Origin: Paenibacillus silviterrae
GTDB lineage: Bacteria > Bacillota > Bacilli > Paenibacillales > NBRC-103111
NCBI RefSeq assembly: GCF_030167925.1
Contig: NZ_JASKUT010000001.1
Location: 1,798,001 to 1,862,000 of the forward strand
DNA length: 64,000 nucleotides
Direction of reading: 5' to 3'
Under the pieces are notes generated by a model, which saw only the letters and a program-made list of their open reading frames with translations, made no database searches and was not told the DNA's origin. A program made the position numbers and the translations under genes. This document shows positions 27,963-36,800 of this stretch, piece after piece (within the stretch, counting starts at the first letter, position 1; every line of letters starts with the position of its first letter).

Positions 27963-28721
27963 TCATTGGTTCGTAATTATATCTGTTTGGACGTCAGCAT
28001 GATCCCTCATGAATTCTGTCAGGATGTTAAGCAAAGCTTCCGGATTTGCCAGCATCGGCAGGTGGCCGGTTTCCATGCTCCTAATTTCTTGTGGCGCCAG
28101 ATTGGAGATCATTTGATTCTGTAACGACAAGCTTAATTGCTTATCCTTGGACAGCTTAACATATAACCTCGGGACGTTTGGAAGAGACGCTTCCACTCGC
28201 TCCGTATACACGTGAATTGACTCGGGAATAAATTGGCCGACAATTTGATCCGTCAGCTCCGCCGGCAGATCGTTGCAAAGACCATCCCGAATAGCGAAGT
28301 CAGGCGGTTTCGTCCCAAGTAGCCGCATGATGGCAGAGGCGAACATTCTTTGAGTAAATGGAAAGGCGGACAAAAAGGAGCCTCCTTTCGGGGGAATAAC
28401 AGCTCCAACGGCTATGAATCCCCTCAGTCTGTCGTTCAATTCCGATGCCAGCTGTAGTCCGAGAACGCCTCCGAGCGAATGAGCCACAATGACAAAGCTC
28501 GTTACCCCCCATTCCTCCACTTGTTTCTTCATAGTCGAAATATAATCATCAAAGGAGAAGTTTTTTCTTGATCGAATCAAGTCTTTTCCGGTAGAAGCGT
28601 CAATAATCAAAAAGGGGTAATCCATGGCTTTCGCTACCTTATGCCATATCCATGGCTCCAAGCCCGCTCCCGCAATAAAAACAATTCCAACTTTATCTCC
28701 TTTTCCTGCTTTCCCATCCAT
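27963..28721 (-). CDS. Alpha/beta hydrolase
   Basis: Small serine hydrolase of unknown substrate, 252 residues. The oxyanion strand is VGIVFIAGAGLEPWIW. The nucleophile elbow is VAHSLGGVLGLQLA (GxSxG variant AHSLG). Candidate Asp lies in KLSKDKQLSLSLQ and the catalytic His in METGHLPMLANPEALL. No signal peptide. GGGGGA is spaced properly for the ATG at 28721; the ATG two codons earlier is too close. It is divergent from the WYL regulator, which may control it. Confidence 0.85.
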   Translation of the reverse strand: MDGKAGKGDKVGIVFIAGAGLEPWIWHKVAKAMDYPFLIIDASTGKDLIRSRKNFSFDDYISTMKKQVEEWGVTSFVIVAHSLGGVLGLQLASELNDRLRGFIAVGAVIPPKGGSFLSAFPFTQRMFASAIMRLLGTKPPDFAIRDGLCNDLPAELTDQIVGQFIPESIHVYTERVEASLPNVPRLYVKLSKDKQLSLSLQNQMISNLAPQEIRSMETGHLPMLANPEALLNILTEFMRDHADVQTDIITNQ

Positions 28722-28777
28722 TTTCATTCCCCCGATTCCTTTAACTGTCCAACAAGGCGACTATATCATATAAATAT

Positions 28778-28790
28778 GACAGTTTATGTC
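28778..28790. promoter_or_regulatory. Candidate operator between hydrolase and WYL regulator
   Basis: Inverted repeat GACA-N5-TGTC within ATATGACAGTTTATGTCTTA, in the shared promoter region of the two divergent genes. Short arms, so only tentative. Confidence 0.3.
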
Positions 28791-28839
28791 TTATTTTTGT
28801 GGTATTATCAAATTAATCATGGATGTGTGGAGGGAATCG

Positions 28840-29781
28840 ATGCAGAAGTCACAGCGATTGATCCTGATGATGATGAGAATTAATGCTAAAAAGTCATTTA
28901 CTGTAAAGGAACTGGCGGATGAGTTTGGCCTCTCAACTCGAACCATCGCAAGAGACTTGCAAGAATTAGGGGAGCTCGGGGTTCCGATTTATTCCATCCA
29001 AGGTCGAGGCGGAGGATATCGGTTACTCCATGAAAGGCTTCTACCCCCGATCAGCTTCACTGAGAGTGAAGCTGTCGCCATTTTTTTTGCGTGCCGATCG
29101 CTGAAGTTTATCAGTGCGCTTCCTTTCGATGAAGGTGGGGATTCGGCACTTCACAAGTTCTATCATCATTTACCCGCCGATACAAAAAAACATATCGATC
29201 GCTTAGAGAATAGAATCATGATATGGAGTCCTTATCGATGGATGTCACCAGAAATACTTCAAACCTTGCTGAGTGCCATTATGATGCAGAAGGTAGTTTC
29301 GATCGAATATAAATCGAGTACCGGCGTCACCCGAAGGAATATACAGCCGATTGGTATTTACGCCAGCTCCGGATTTTGGTACTGTCCCTCCTTTTGCTTT
29401 CTGAAGGAAGATATCCGGCAATTCAGGGCCGATCGGATCTTGTCCGCTTCGTTCGACGAATCGGTTTCATGGAGAGAGGATATTAATCAATTGACATTAC
29501 TGGACAAGCCGACAAAAACCCATCTGGAACAAACAGAGCTTCGATTTACTCTTACGATGAAGGGGGTATGGATATTGGAATCAGACCCTCGTTTCGCCCC
29601 TTTCATTAGACGTAATGAGGACGGGAGCGGTCACGCTGTATTGCATATTGCAGAAGAGGATCTGCAATTTTATGTGGATCAGCTTTGGAAAATGGCCGAG
29701 GATGCACAAATTGTAGGACCTGATGAAGCCATTATGCTCATGAAACAAAAGGTAGAAGCCGTTCAAAACTTGTATACATGA
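28840..29781 (+). CDS. WYL-domain (YafY-type) transcriptional regulator
   Basis: Regulator of 314 residues with an N-terminal HTH_11 winged helix (FTVKELADEFGLSTRTIARD) and a WYL sensor domain (VSIEYKSSTGVTRRNIQPIG; then IYASSGFWYCPSFCF). The family usually acts as a repressor that senses a nucleotide or other ligand through the WYL fold; here the motif reads WYC. The ATG at 28840 follows GGAGGG; longer in-frame starts upstream lack a ribosome binding site. It probably regulates the divergent hydrolase gene. Confidence 0.88.
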   Translation: MQKSQRLILMMMRINAKKSFTVKELADEFGLSTRTIARDLQELGELGVPIYSIQGRGGGYRLLHERLLPPISFTESEAVAIFFACRSLKFISALPFDEGGDSALHKFYHHLPADTKKHIDRLENRIMIWSPYRWMSPEILQTLLSAIMMQKVVSIEYKSSTGVTRRNIQPIGIYASSGFWYCPSFCFLKEDIRQFRADRILSASFDESVSWREDINQLTLLDKPTKTHLEQTELRFTLTMKGVWILESDPRFAPFIRRNEDGSGHAVLHIAEEDLQFYVDQLWKMAEDAQIVGPDEAIMLMKQKVEAVQNLYT

Positions 29782-29897
29782 AAAAAATTGTCTCTCCTCT
29801 CCACTCCCCCCCAACTTTTGCTTAAATTCCATCTGGAATTCTCCGATAATACACCTGAAGATACGTCAAAATACATAGTAACTGGGGAGTGGACTTG

Positions 29898-32021
29898 ATG
29901 AAATTCGCTGCCTGCTTACTGATAGGGCTCCTGATCGGGTGCAGTACACTTACATCAGCTTGGGCAACGTCACCCGAATACAACGCTGCTTCTAATAAAC
30001 AAGATTTGCAGCAATGGCATCCAAGGGAAGACGGGAGCGTTTCCTTGAACGGACCTTGGGAGCTGTATTGGAACCGGCTTTTTGAGCCCGGTGATTTCAC
30101 CGAGGGGGCGCCCGGGAATGCGTTGACCGTTACCATACCCGCCCAGTGGAAGTCTTATGAGAACAATGGACAAGCCTTATCCAATGAAGGCTATGCGACA
30201 TATCGGATGCAATTCGTCGTATCCAGCGAGGTGGCAGGACAGCCGCTCGGTCTGTATTTTAATAACGTCGCCACAGCCTACCGGTTTTGGATCAACGGCG
30301 AGGGGGGGGACGGCAACGGGACGGTCGGCACTGATGCCAAGCACATGGTTCCGAGAAGCTACCCGAAGGTATACTTCTTTCAACCTCGACCCGGAGACAA
30401 CGAAATCATAATCCAGGTGTCTAACTTTGCTCAGCGTACGGGAGGCATTTGGGAGAGCATCGAATTGGGAGATGCTGAAGACATTGCGGCGCTGCAAAGA
30501 AACCGGGTCATGCTCTGGACCTTTGGGACCGGGTGCTTGCTGCTCATGACCGTCTTCTCTGCCTTCCTCTTCTTATTCCGCAGGCAGGAGCGTGGCGCCT
30601 TATGGTTTGGACTTATATGTCTGGCCATCTGCATAAGGTCTTCTCTGCTTGGAGAATCGTTCATTTATGTATTGTTCCCAGGGCTTTCTTGGGAATGGGG
30701 AGTGAAGCTGGAATACCTGTCGGAAATCGTCACCATTATCAGCTTAGCGGCATTTGTGAATAAGCAGTATCCACAGGATGCGGTCCCTCGCATCTTTCTC
30801 CCGTTTGCCGTTGCTCTAGCCGGGTTTGGGGCCTTTGTGCTCGCAACGCCCGCTAAAGTATATACACAGCTCATGGTTCCCTACGTCATCGTGCTGCTGT
30901 TCCCTGTATTTCTTTACGTTATGTATGTCTACATTCGCGCTGCGTTTCGACGAAGAATCGGATCGCAGGCCAACATGCTGGGCTTTCTCGTATTCTTTCT
31001 CACCGTAATCCACGAGGTATTGTATTATACCGGTTACTTATCGAATGGGGGACTCGTGTCGTTCGGTCTGCTGTTCTTCCTCTTGACTCAGCTGCTTAAC
31101 TTATCTTTGCTGTTCACAAGGGCTGTCACTCAGTCCGAAATGCTCTCGATGGAGCTGAACCAAGTGATTGCGTCGCAGGAAGAGACGATTCGGCAGCGAA
31201 CCTCCTCCCTTCAGGCGCTCAATTTGCAGCTGGAGCAGGGAAATCTGGAATTGTGCCGCATCGAGCAAGCACGCAGCAAGCTGCTGGCAGAGGTTCATCA
31301 TGACTTATCGACACCGATCACGGCTATCAAAGGCTATTCCAAGGCTATTAGCACGGAGGTCATTGCAGCGGAGGAAGCGCCGGCGTATGCCGGACGCATC
31401 TATGAGCGGAGTCTGCTGCTGGAACAGCTGATTGATAATGTTGTCGAGCTGAGCCAATTGAAATCAGGGGAAACACCGTTTCAGCTGGATGAAGTGCCGC
31501 TGCTTCCCTTTCTTCGCCAATTGTGTCAAAGATATGCTGCCGATACAATGGTAAGGGGGATCACTCTGACATGGGAAGAACACGATCTAACACTTCCCAT
31601 GGAGCGAGAGCTCCTCGCTGCTTTGGATCGTTTCCGGTTCGAGCGGGTTTTTGCCAATCTCATTTCCAACGCGGTAAAATACACCCCGAATGACGGGCAT
31701 ATTCGGGTTTGGATCGAGTTCCGGATACCGGAAGGTTCGGATCACGGGCATGTTACGATCCATGTGAAGGATTCCGGTATTGGTATCCCGGAAGGCGAGC
31801 TCGAGCATATCTTCAAGCGCCGCTACCGGATTCCCGGCATCCGGCAGTCCACGACAGGAAGCGGCCTGGGGCTGGCCATCTGCACGGAGATCATAGCACG
31901 CCATCAAGGCGAAATCGGCGTCAGGAGCCATCCCGGCCAAGGAAGCGACTTCTTTATTTCCCTTCCGGCTAAGCTTGGAGATTCCTCGGCCAACACGGGG
32001 AAAAATACCGAAGGAGGATAA
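29898..32021 (+). CDS. 7TM-type sensor histidine kinase with extracytoplasmic jelly-roll domain
   Basis: Sensor kinase of 707 residues. The N-terminal signal sequence contains LIGC, which could act as a lipobox, or may be cut at a later AWA site. Residues ~35-190 are a galactose-binding-like jelly roll (LNGPWELYWNRLFEP; YRMQFVVSSEVAGQPLGLYF). Seven membrane helices of 7TMR-DISM type follow (~200-410), then a coiled coil, a dimerisation domain with EVHHDLSTPITAIKG (phospho-acceptor His468) and a complete ATPase domain (NLISNAVKYTPNDG; GSGLGLAICTEIIARHQG). The ATG at 29898 follows GGGGAG. It is one bp from the response regulator gene and lies next to the peptide-exporter cluster, so the exported peptide is a plausible signal (inference). 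Confidence 0.9.
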   Translation: MKFAACLLIGLLIGCSTLTSAWATSPEYNAASNKQDLQQWHPREDGSVSLNGPWELYWNRLFEPGDFTEGAPGNALTVTIPAQWKSYENNGQALSNEGYATYRMQFVVSSEVAGQPLGLYFNNVATAYRFWINGEGGDGNGTVGTDAKHMVPRSYPKVYFFQPRPGDNEIIIQVSNFAQRTGGIWESIELGDAEDIAALQRNRVMLWTFGTGCLLLMTVFSAFLFLFRRQERGALWFGLICLAICIRSSLLGESFIYVLFPGLSWEWGVKLEYLSEIVTIISLAAFVNKQYPQDAVPRIFLPFAVALAGFGAFVLATPAKVYTQLMVPYVIVLLFPVFLYVMYVYIRAAFRRRIGSQANMLGFLVFFLTVIHEVLYYTGYLSNGGLVSFGLLFFLLTQLLNLSLLFTRAVTQSEMLSMELNQVIASQEETIRQRTSSLQALNLQLEQGNLELCRIEQARSKLLAEVHHDLSTPITAIKGYSKAISTEVIAAEEAPAYAGRIYERSLLLEQLIDNVVELSQLKSGETPFQLDEVPLLPFLRQLCQRYAADTMVRGITLTWEEHDLTLPMERELLAALDRFRFERVFANLISNAVKYTPNDGHIRVWIEFRIPEGSDHGHVTIHVKDSGIGIPEGELEHIFKRRYRIPGIRQSTTGSGLGLAICTEIIARHQGEIGVRSHPGQGSDFFISLPAKLGDSSANTGKNTEGG

Positions 32022-32022
32022 C

Positions 32023-32730
32023 ATGACCACGAGTATTCTGCTAATTGAAGACGACCCGGACATCTGTGAGCTAGTCGCCATCTATATGCGGAAGGAAGGG
32101 TTTCACGTGGATATTGCCCTAAGTGGGGAGCGAGGGCTGGAGCTGTTTGAACGATCGGCGGCGTACGACTTGATGATATCGGACATCATGCTGCCCGGAA
32201 TGGACGGAATGAAGCTGGTCGAGTTGGTTCGCAGCCGCTCGGATCTTCCCATTATCTTCATTACCAGTAAAAAGGGGCCGCAAGACATCATAGCGGGATT
32301 ACACGTCGGCGGAGATGATTATGTAACGAAGCCGTTTGAGCCGGAGGTGCTTGTTGCAAGGGTTCATGCTGCTCTCCGACGCTATCGTTCTGCCGACCAG
32401 AAGCCCCCTGTCGGGAACAGCTCGGATGTATGGACGGATGGATGGCTTACCGTGCATAAGCAGCAGTTGAAGGTGCTTGTGAATGGTAAGTCGATCACAT
32501 TGCCCGCCAAAGAGCTTCAGCTACTACTTCTTCTATTGGAGCATCCGAAACAGGTCTTTAGTGTAAGCAGGCTCTACGAGAGGATCTGGAGCTTGAACGG
32601 AATGAGCGACGAACGGACCGTCATGGTTCATATCCACCATCTCCGCCGAAAAATTGAAAAGGACCCCGCAAGCCCCCAATATATATTGACGATCCGCGGC
32701 TTTGGTTACAAATTCGGCATCGAATCGTAA
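32023..32730 (+). CDS. OmpR-family response regulator
   Basis: DNA-binding partner of the upstream kinase, 235 residues. Receiver domain SILLIEDDPDICELVAIYM with the phosphorylated Asp in LMISDIMLPGMDG, Lys in DYVTKPFEP, then an OmpR/PhoB winged helix (LPAKELQLLLLLLEHPKQVF; DERTVMVHIHHLRRKIEK). The ATG at 32023 has a perfect AAGGAGG six bases upstream; a longer in-frame start lies inside the kinase gene and lacks one. OmpR-type regulators bind direct repeats spaced by one helical turn, and such a repeat lies 264 bp downstream in front of the leader-peptide gene. Confidence 0.93.
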   Translation: MTTSILLIEDDPDICELVAIYMRKEGFHVDIALSGERGLELFERSAAYDLMISDIMLPGMDGMKLVELVRSRSDLPIIFITSKKGPQDIIAGLHVGGDDYVTKPFEPEVLVARVHAALRRYRSADQKPPVGNSSDVWTDGWLTVHKQQLKVLVNGKSITLPAKELQLLLLLLEHPKQVFSVSRLYERIWSLNGMSDERTVMVHIHHLRRKIEKDPASPQYILTIRGFGYKFGIES

Positions 32731-32739
32731 AGAAAGAGG

Positions 32740-32780
32740 AAAAGCCCCAAGGGAACATACATTCCGCTTGGGGCTTTTCT
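32740..32780. terminator. Bidirectional terminator between response regulator and peptide genes
   Basis: AAAAGCCCCAAG (32740-32751) pairs with CTTGGGGCTTTT (32767-32778). T-runs are present on both strands, so it serves the convergent regulator and leader-peptide transcripts. Confidence 0.85.
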
Positions 32781-32789
32781 GCTGTACTG

Positions 32790-32948
32790 TTACGGACGAA
32801 TCGTTACCTTTTTTATAATAGGTTTGGTGCTCGTGTGAAGGTCCCCGCCTTTAACGTCCTTCAGCTGTTCCGCGGAAACCTCCTGCGACAAATCCGTCAG
32901 CTCGACGGACTCCTTCTCATTCAGCTTGTTCTCATTATTTTCTGTCAT
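32790..32948 (-). CDS. Double-glycine-leader precursor peptide (bacteriocin/signal-like)
   Basis: Open frame of 52 residues in an otherwise empty gap. The leader (residues 1-35) is acidic and ends in ELTDLSQ then EVSAEQLKDVKGG, matching the class of leaders cut after GG by C39 peptidases. The predicted product is the 17-residue cationic peptide DLHTSTKPIIKKVTIRP, without Cys and with two Pro. GGAGG is 8 bp before the chosen ATG; a second ATG one codon earlier is possible. It has its own TATAAT promoter with a regulator-type direct repeat and shares a terminator with the response regulator. It is divergent from a PpiC-like gene and a C39-ABC exporter, which is the context expected of such a substrate. 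No maturation enzyme such as a lanthionine synthetase or radical-SAM protein is nearby. I do not recognise the core sequence. Confidence 0.75.
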   Translation of the reverse strand: MTENNENKLNEKESVELTDLSQEVSAEQLKDVKGGDLHTSTKPIIKKVTIRP

Positions 32949-32978
32949 CATAATTACCTCCATTTTCATGATGGCATC

Positions 32979-33012
32979 ATTATACTTCCTCTAGTTTAAG
33001 TTTGGTTTAAGT
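32979..33012 (-). promoter_or_regulatory. Promoter with direct-repeat activator site for the leader-peptide gene
   Basis: On the minus strand two copies of ACTTAAAC, 11 bp from start to start (plus-strand 33005-33012 and 32994-33001), are followed 9 bp later by a perfect TATAAT (32979-32984). There is no recognisable -35 box; the repeats occupy that region. This is the layout of promoters activated by OmpR/PhoB-type regulators. Confidence 0.7.
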
Positions 33013-33093
33013 CATAAAAAATAAAAGAATCGCTATAAATCCGCACTGCATGCTAGAATAAATACAAGAGCTGATGACGAGAGGAATGTAACT

Positions 33094-33870
33094 TTGGACA
33101 CGGCAAACACATTTGCACTACGCATTAATCATAGAGCAATGACCCTGAAGCAGCTGCTTCAAAGGCTACGGATTGACGCCTCTCTGGCGGCGATCAGCCG
33201 CTGTAAGGAGGACTTGACGATAGAATGCTGGGCCGATACGCTTGGCCTTACTGCCGACACCGCCGCCCTGCAATCCGCGGTCAACCGGTTCCGCCGCGAC
33301 AACGGGTTATTTACGACCGCTCAGACAAGCGAATGGCTGGAGCGAAGGTCGATGTCACTGGATGACCTTGTCGCATTGCAAAAGCCGCAGGTGCTTGGAG
33401 CAGCTTTAGCCCGGCACACCATATCCGATGAAGAGATTCATCGGCATTTTCTAGAAAATGCAAGCCGGTATGATCTCGCCGAGATTTCTATCATTGTCAC
33501 GAGTGAACATGGCGTTGCACAGGAACTGCTGTTTCGGGTGGAAGAGGGCTCCGACTTTCATGCGCTGGCGCGCGAGTATTCCATAGATGCGGCAACGGCC
33601 AAAGCCGGGGGATACGTCGGTCTTGTCAGCCGCGAGGATGTCGAGCCGGAAACGGCGGCAGCCGTATTTAACACAGAACCGGGCTCCGTACTTGGCCCGT
33701 TCGAACGGAAACGCGGGCACATCGTTCTGCTGGTTGAAGAGCTTTATCCGGCCGAGCTGAACGAGGCTCTCAAAGAAAGGATCAGAGAAGAGCTTTTTCA
33801 ATATAAGCTGGAAGCATATCAGCGTACACTCGAAATACATGAAGATCTATGGAGCTTAGGTGAGGGATGA
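33094..33870 (+). CDS. Cytosolic PpiC/parvulin-like protein linked to peptide exporter
   Basis: Protein of 258 residues without a signal peptide or membrane helix. Residues ~1-105 form a helical SurA-like region. Residues ~108-215 form a parvulin-like domain (ISDEEIHRHFLENASRYDLA; FHALAREYSIDAATAKAGGY; VFNTEPGSVLGPFERKRGHI), followed by a charged helical tail. Parvulin domains catalyse prolyl isomerisation or act as chaperones; PpiC-related proteins are found next to several peptide maturation/export loci. The TTG start has GAGAGG upstream. The stop overlaps the exporter ATG (ATGA), so the two proteins are translationally coupled. A role in presenting the Pro-containing leader peptide to the exporter is my inference. 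Confidence 0.82.
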   Translation: MDTANTFALRINHRAMTLKQLLQRLRIDASLAAISRCKEDLTIECWADTLGLTADTAALQSAVNRFRRDNGLFTTAQTSEWLERRSMSLDDLVALQKPQVLGAALARHTISDEEIHRHFLENASRYDLAEISIIVTSEHGVAQELLFRVEEGSDFHALAREYSIDAATAKAGGYVGLVSREDVEPETAAAVFNTEPGSVLGPFERKRGHIVLLVEELYPAELNEALKERIREELFQYKLEAYQRTLEIHEDLWSLGEG

Positions 33871-36800
33871 AGCTTGTGAACGGAAACGGCCTACATTATT
33901 TGCATCACATTCCCCTATTCGATGTATTTACTACGGAAGAGAAGCTTCTTCTTGCCGAGCAGTTTGAGCCGCAGACGTTTTCCATGGGGCAAATGATAGT
34001 GGACCAAGCTAGTCCCGCGGATTCCTTTTATATCATCGTGAGCGGCAAAGCTAGAAAAATAGGATTCTCCGCTGCAGGGCGGGAAACGAATCTCGGTTTG
34101 CTGCTGCCAGGGGAGCATTTCGGTGAGCACAGCCTGCTGGACGGGGAGTCGGCCCCCCCTATTACGATCCGTGCATCCACGGCACTGGAAGTACTGCGCC
34201 TCGGTCGCCGTCAGTTTCAGGACATGGTTGCCCAGCACCCTGCCATAGATAATTATTTCAGGCAGTTTATTTCCTCGGATGTCATCCGTACATTTTTGAA
34301 AAACAACACGGTGCTTACCCATGTCGACCATGCCGCACTACGTTCGCTGCTCGACCTGCTGGAGGTTCGCATTTACGAACCAGGCTCTTGTCTTGTCAAC
34401 GAGGGAGAGATCGGCGACGCATTTTATATCGTCAAGACCGGCTCCGCGCTTGTGGAGAAGGGGCCTGAGGCTGCCATAGTCAACCGGCTTTATCCCGGAG
34501 ATTTTTTTGGCGAATTGGCGCTGCTTACCGGAGAACCGCGCAAGGCGACGATTCGTGCCGCAGAGACTGTGACCGCCTTCCGTCTGTCCAAGACGGATTT
34601 CGATGAGCTGATCCAGAAGTATCCCGTCATCCTGGAATCGATCCGCCGGATCTCCGCCCACTATACTGCCCAAGCGATGGTGATGGTTGAGGCCCCGGAG
34701 GAGGCTGAACCGGCAGCTGCACTGCAGAGTGATTTGCATCCTTCCGACGAATCGGCACCATCCATCTCGCGTACCGCTAAGCTTTGGAATTCCTGGAGGT
34801 CTTGGAAATGGCGACGCCGATTCCCTGTGCTGATGCAGCAGAGCGAGATGGATTGCGGCCCCACATGTTTAACCATGATCTCCCGTTATTACGGATTGAA
34901 CGCCAGCGTAAACCGGATGCGAGAACGCTGCAATGTAGGAGCCGAAGGAACCTCCATGCTCGGGCTGATCGAAACCCTTGAGTCTCTCGGATTCTCGGCC
35001 AAAGGGCTGAATACGACAAGCAGCCTTCTGAACGAGCTGCCGACGCCTTTCATCGCGCATTGGAATGGCAATCACTACATTGTCGTGTACGAGGTCGGAA
35101 AGGACGGGGTCATTGTCGCGGACCCGGCACTCGGGTATATCGATACCGTCCCGTTCGATACTTTTCGTAATCATTGGTCCGGTTATGTTATCACGATGCA
35201 GCCCGCCGGTCCTCTTGCTTTGCTGAATGACAGGGAAGTACTGTGGAAAAGGTATCTAGACTATATTCAGCCTTCCAAGAAGCTGCTCTTGTCCGCTTTA
35301 GGCTTATCCGTCATGATCGAGCTGGTCTTTCTTATTTTTCCGGTAATGACACAACAAATTTTCGACCGTGTATTGGACACGGCGAATTGGTCTCTGCTCC
35401 ATATTCTTGTCGTCGCCATGCTTGCGCTAGTCTGCTTCAATACCGCTAGTATCGCCATTCGGCAAAAGCTGATCGGACGTCTTGCCCAAGCGATCGATCA
35501 CTCCATGCTGGACAGCTTCTACCGTCAGCTGTTTCGCCTGCCCTATTCGTACTTTACGAAACGAACGTCAGGGGACATCCTGACACGAGTCTACGAGAAC
35601 GAAAAGATACGCAGATTAATGACCGACAGTGCCATAGAGCTGCTGCTTGATATTTTGACCCTGCTCGTTTATGGAGGACTGATGGCTTATTACCATCTAG
35701 GTCTTGCTCTCATCTCCTTCACTCTTATGCCGCTATATATCGGCCTCTATGCGTACCTGCTGCCAAAGATGCGCCGCAATGTTCGTAAACAGCTCATTGC
35801 CGAGGGAGAATCCCAGACGCAGATCGTCGAGGCAGTTCAAGCCATCGCTACCGTTAAAGGCTTATCTATGGAGCGTGCCATCCGTGGCAAGCTGCTAAAC
35901 AAGCTAAGCCGATTACTGGCGCTGCGACTGGAAGGCAATCGGCTTGAGGCTGCCGCCAAGGCTGCGGCATCGGGCTTGCGATCCATAAGCCAGGTGGCCT
36001 TGCTGTATTTTGGCTCCACCTTCGTTCTGGAAGGGCAGCTGAGCGTTGGTGAGCTTGTTGCTTACACCGTGCTCTTCACTTCTTTTTTGTTCGCACTGGA
36101 AATGATCTCGCAGCGAAGCGGAGAGCTCTCGGAGGCACGCATTTCCATGGAGCGGCTCAACGATGTATATGAATCCACTCCGGAGCACCCTGAGCCGGGT
36201 AAAATGCGAATGCTTCCGTCCATTCAAGGTCATATCCTTTTTGAGAAGGTTTCGTTCCAATATTACCGCGGAGGGAAGATGATCCTTCAAAATCTGGACC
36301 TGGAGCTGCAACCCGGGCAAACGGTAGCTCTAATCGGACGAAGCGGCTCGGGCAAATCGACCATAGCCAATTTACTGCTCAGGCTTCTGGAGCCGTCAAG
36401 CGGAGCCATCTATATTGACGGCTACCCCCTGCGGGAGGTGCATGCTGCCTCGATTCGCAAACAGGTCGGCGTCGTGCAGCAGGAGACGATGCTGTTCCGA
36501 GGCTCGGTTCGCGACAATATCGGCTTGAGCAGCGAGAACGTCACCATGGAGGAGATCGAGCGTGCAGCCCGTCTTGCCGGTGCCCATGAGTTTATCGAAG
36601 CGCTGCCGCTCGGCTATGATACAATGATTGGCGAAGGGGGCATCCGCTTGTCCGGAGGACAGCGCCAGCGGATTGTCATAGCGCGTGCACTCATTAATAA
36701 TCCGCGGATCCTCATCTTCGATGAAGCGACAAGCGCCCTGGATACCGAATCGGAGCGAATTATCCAGCAGAATATGGGCGAGATGCTGCAAGGAAGAACG

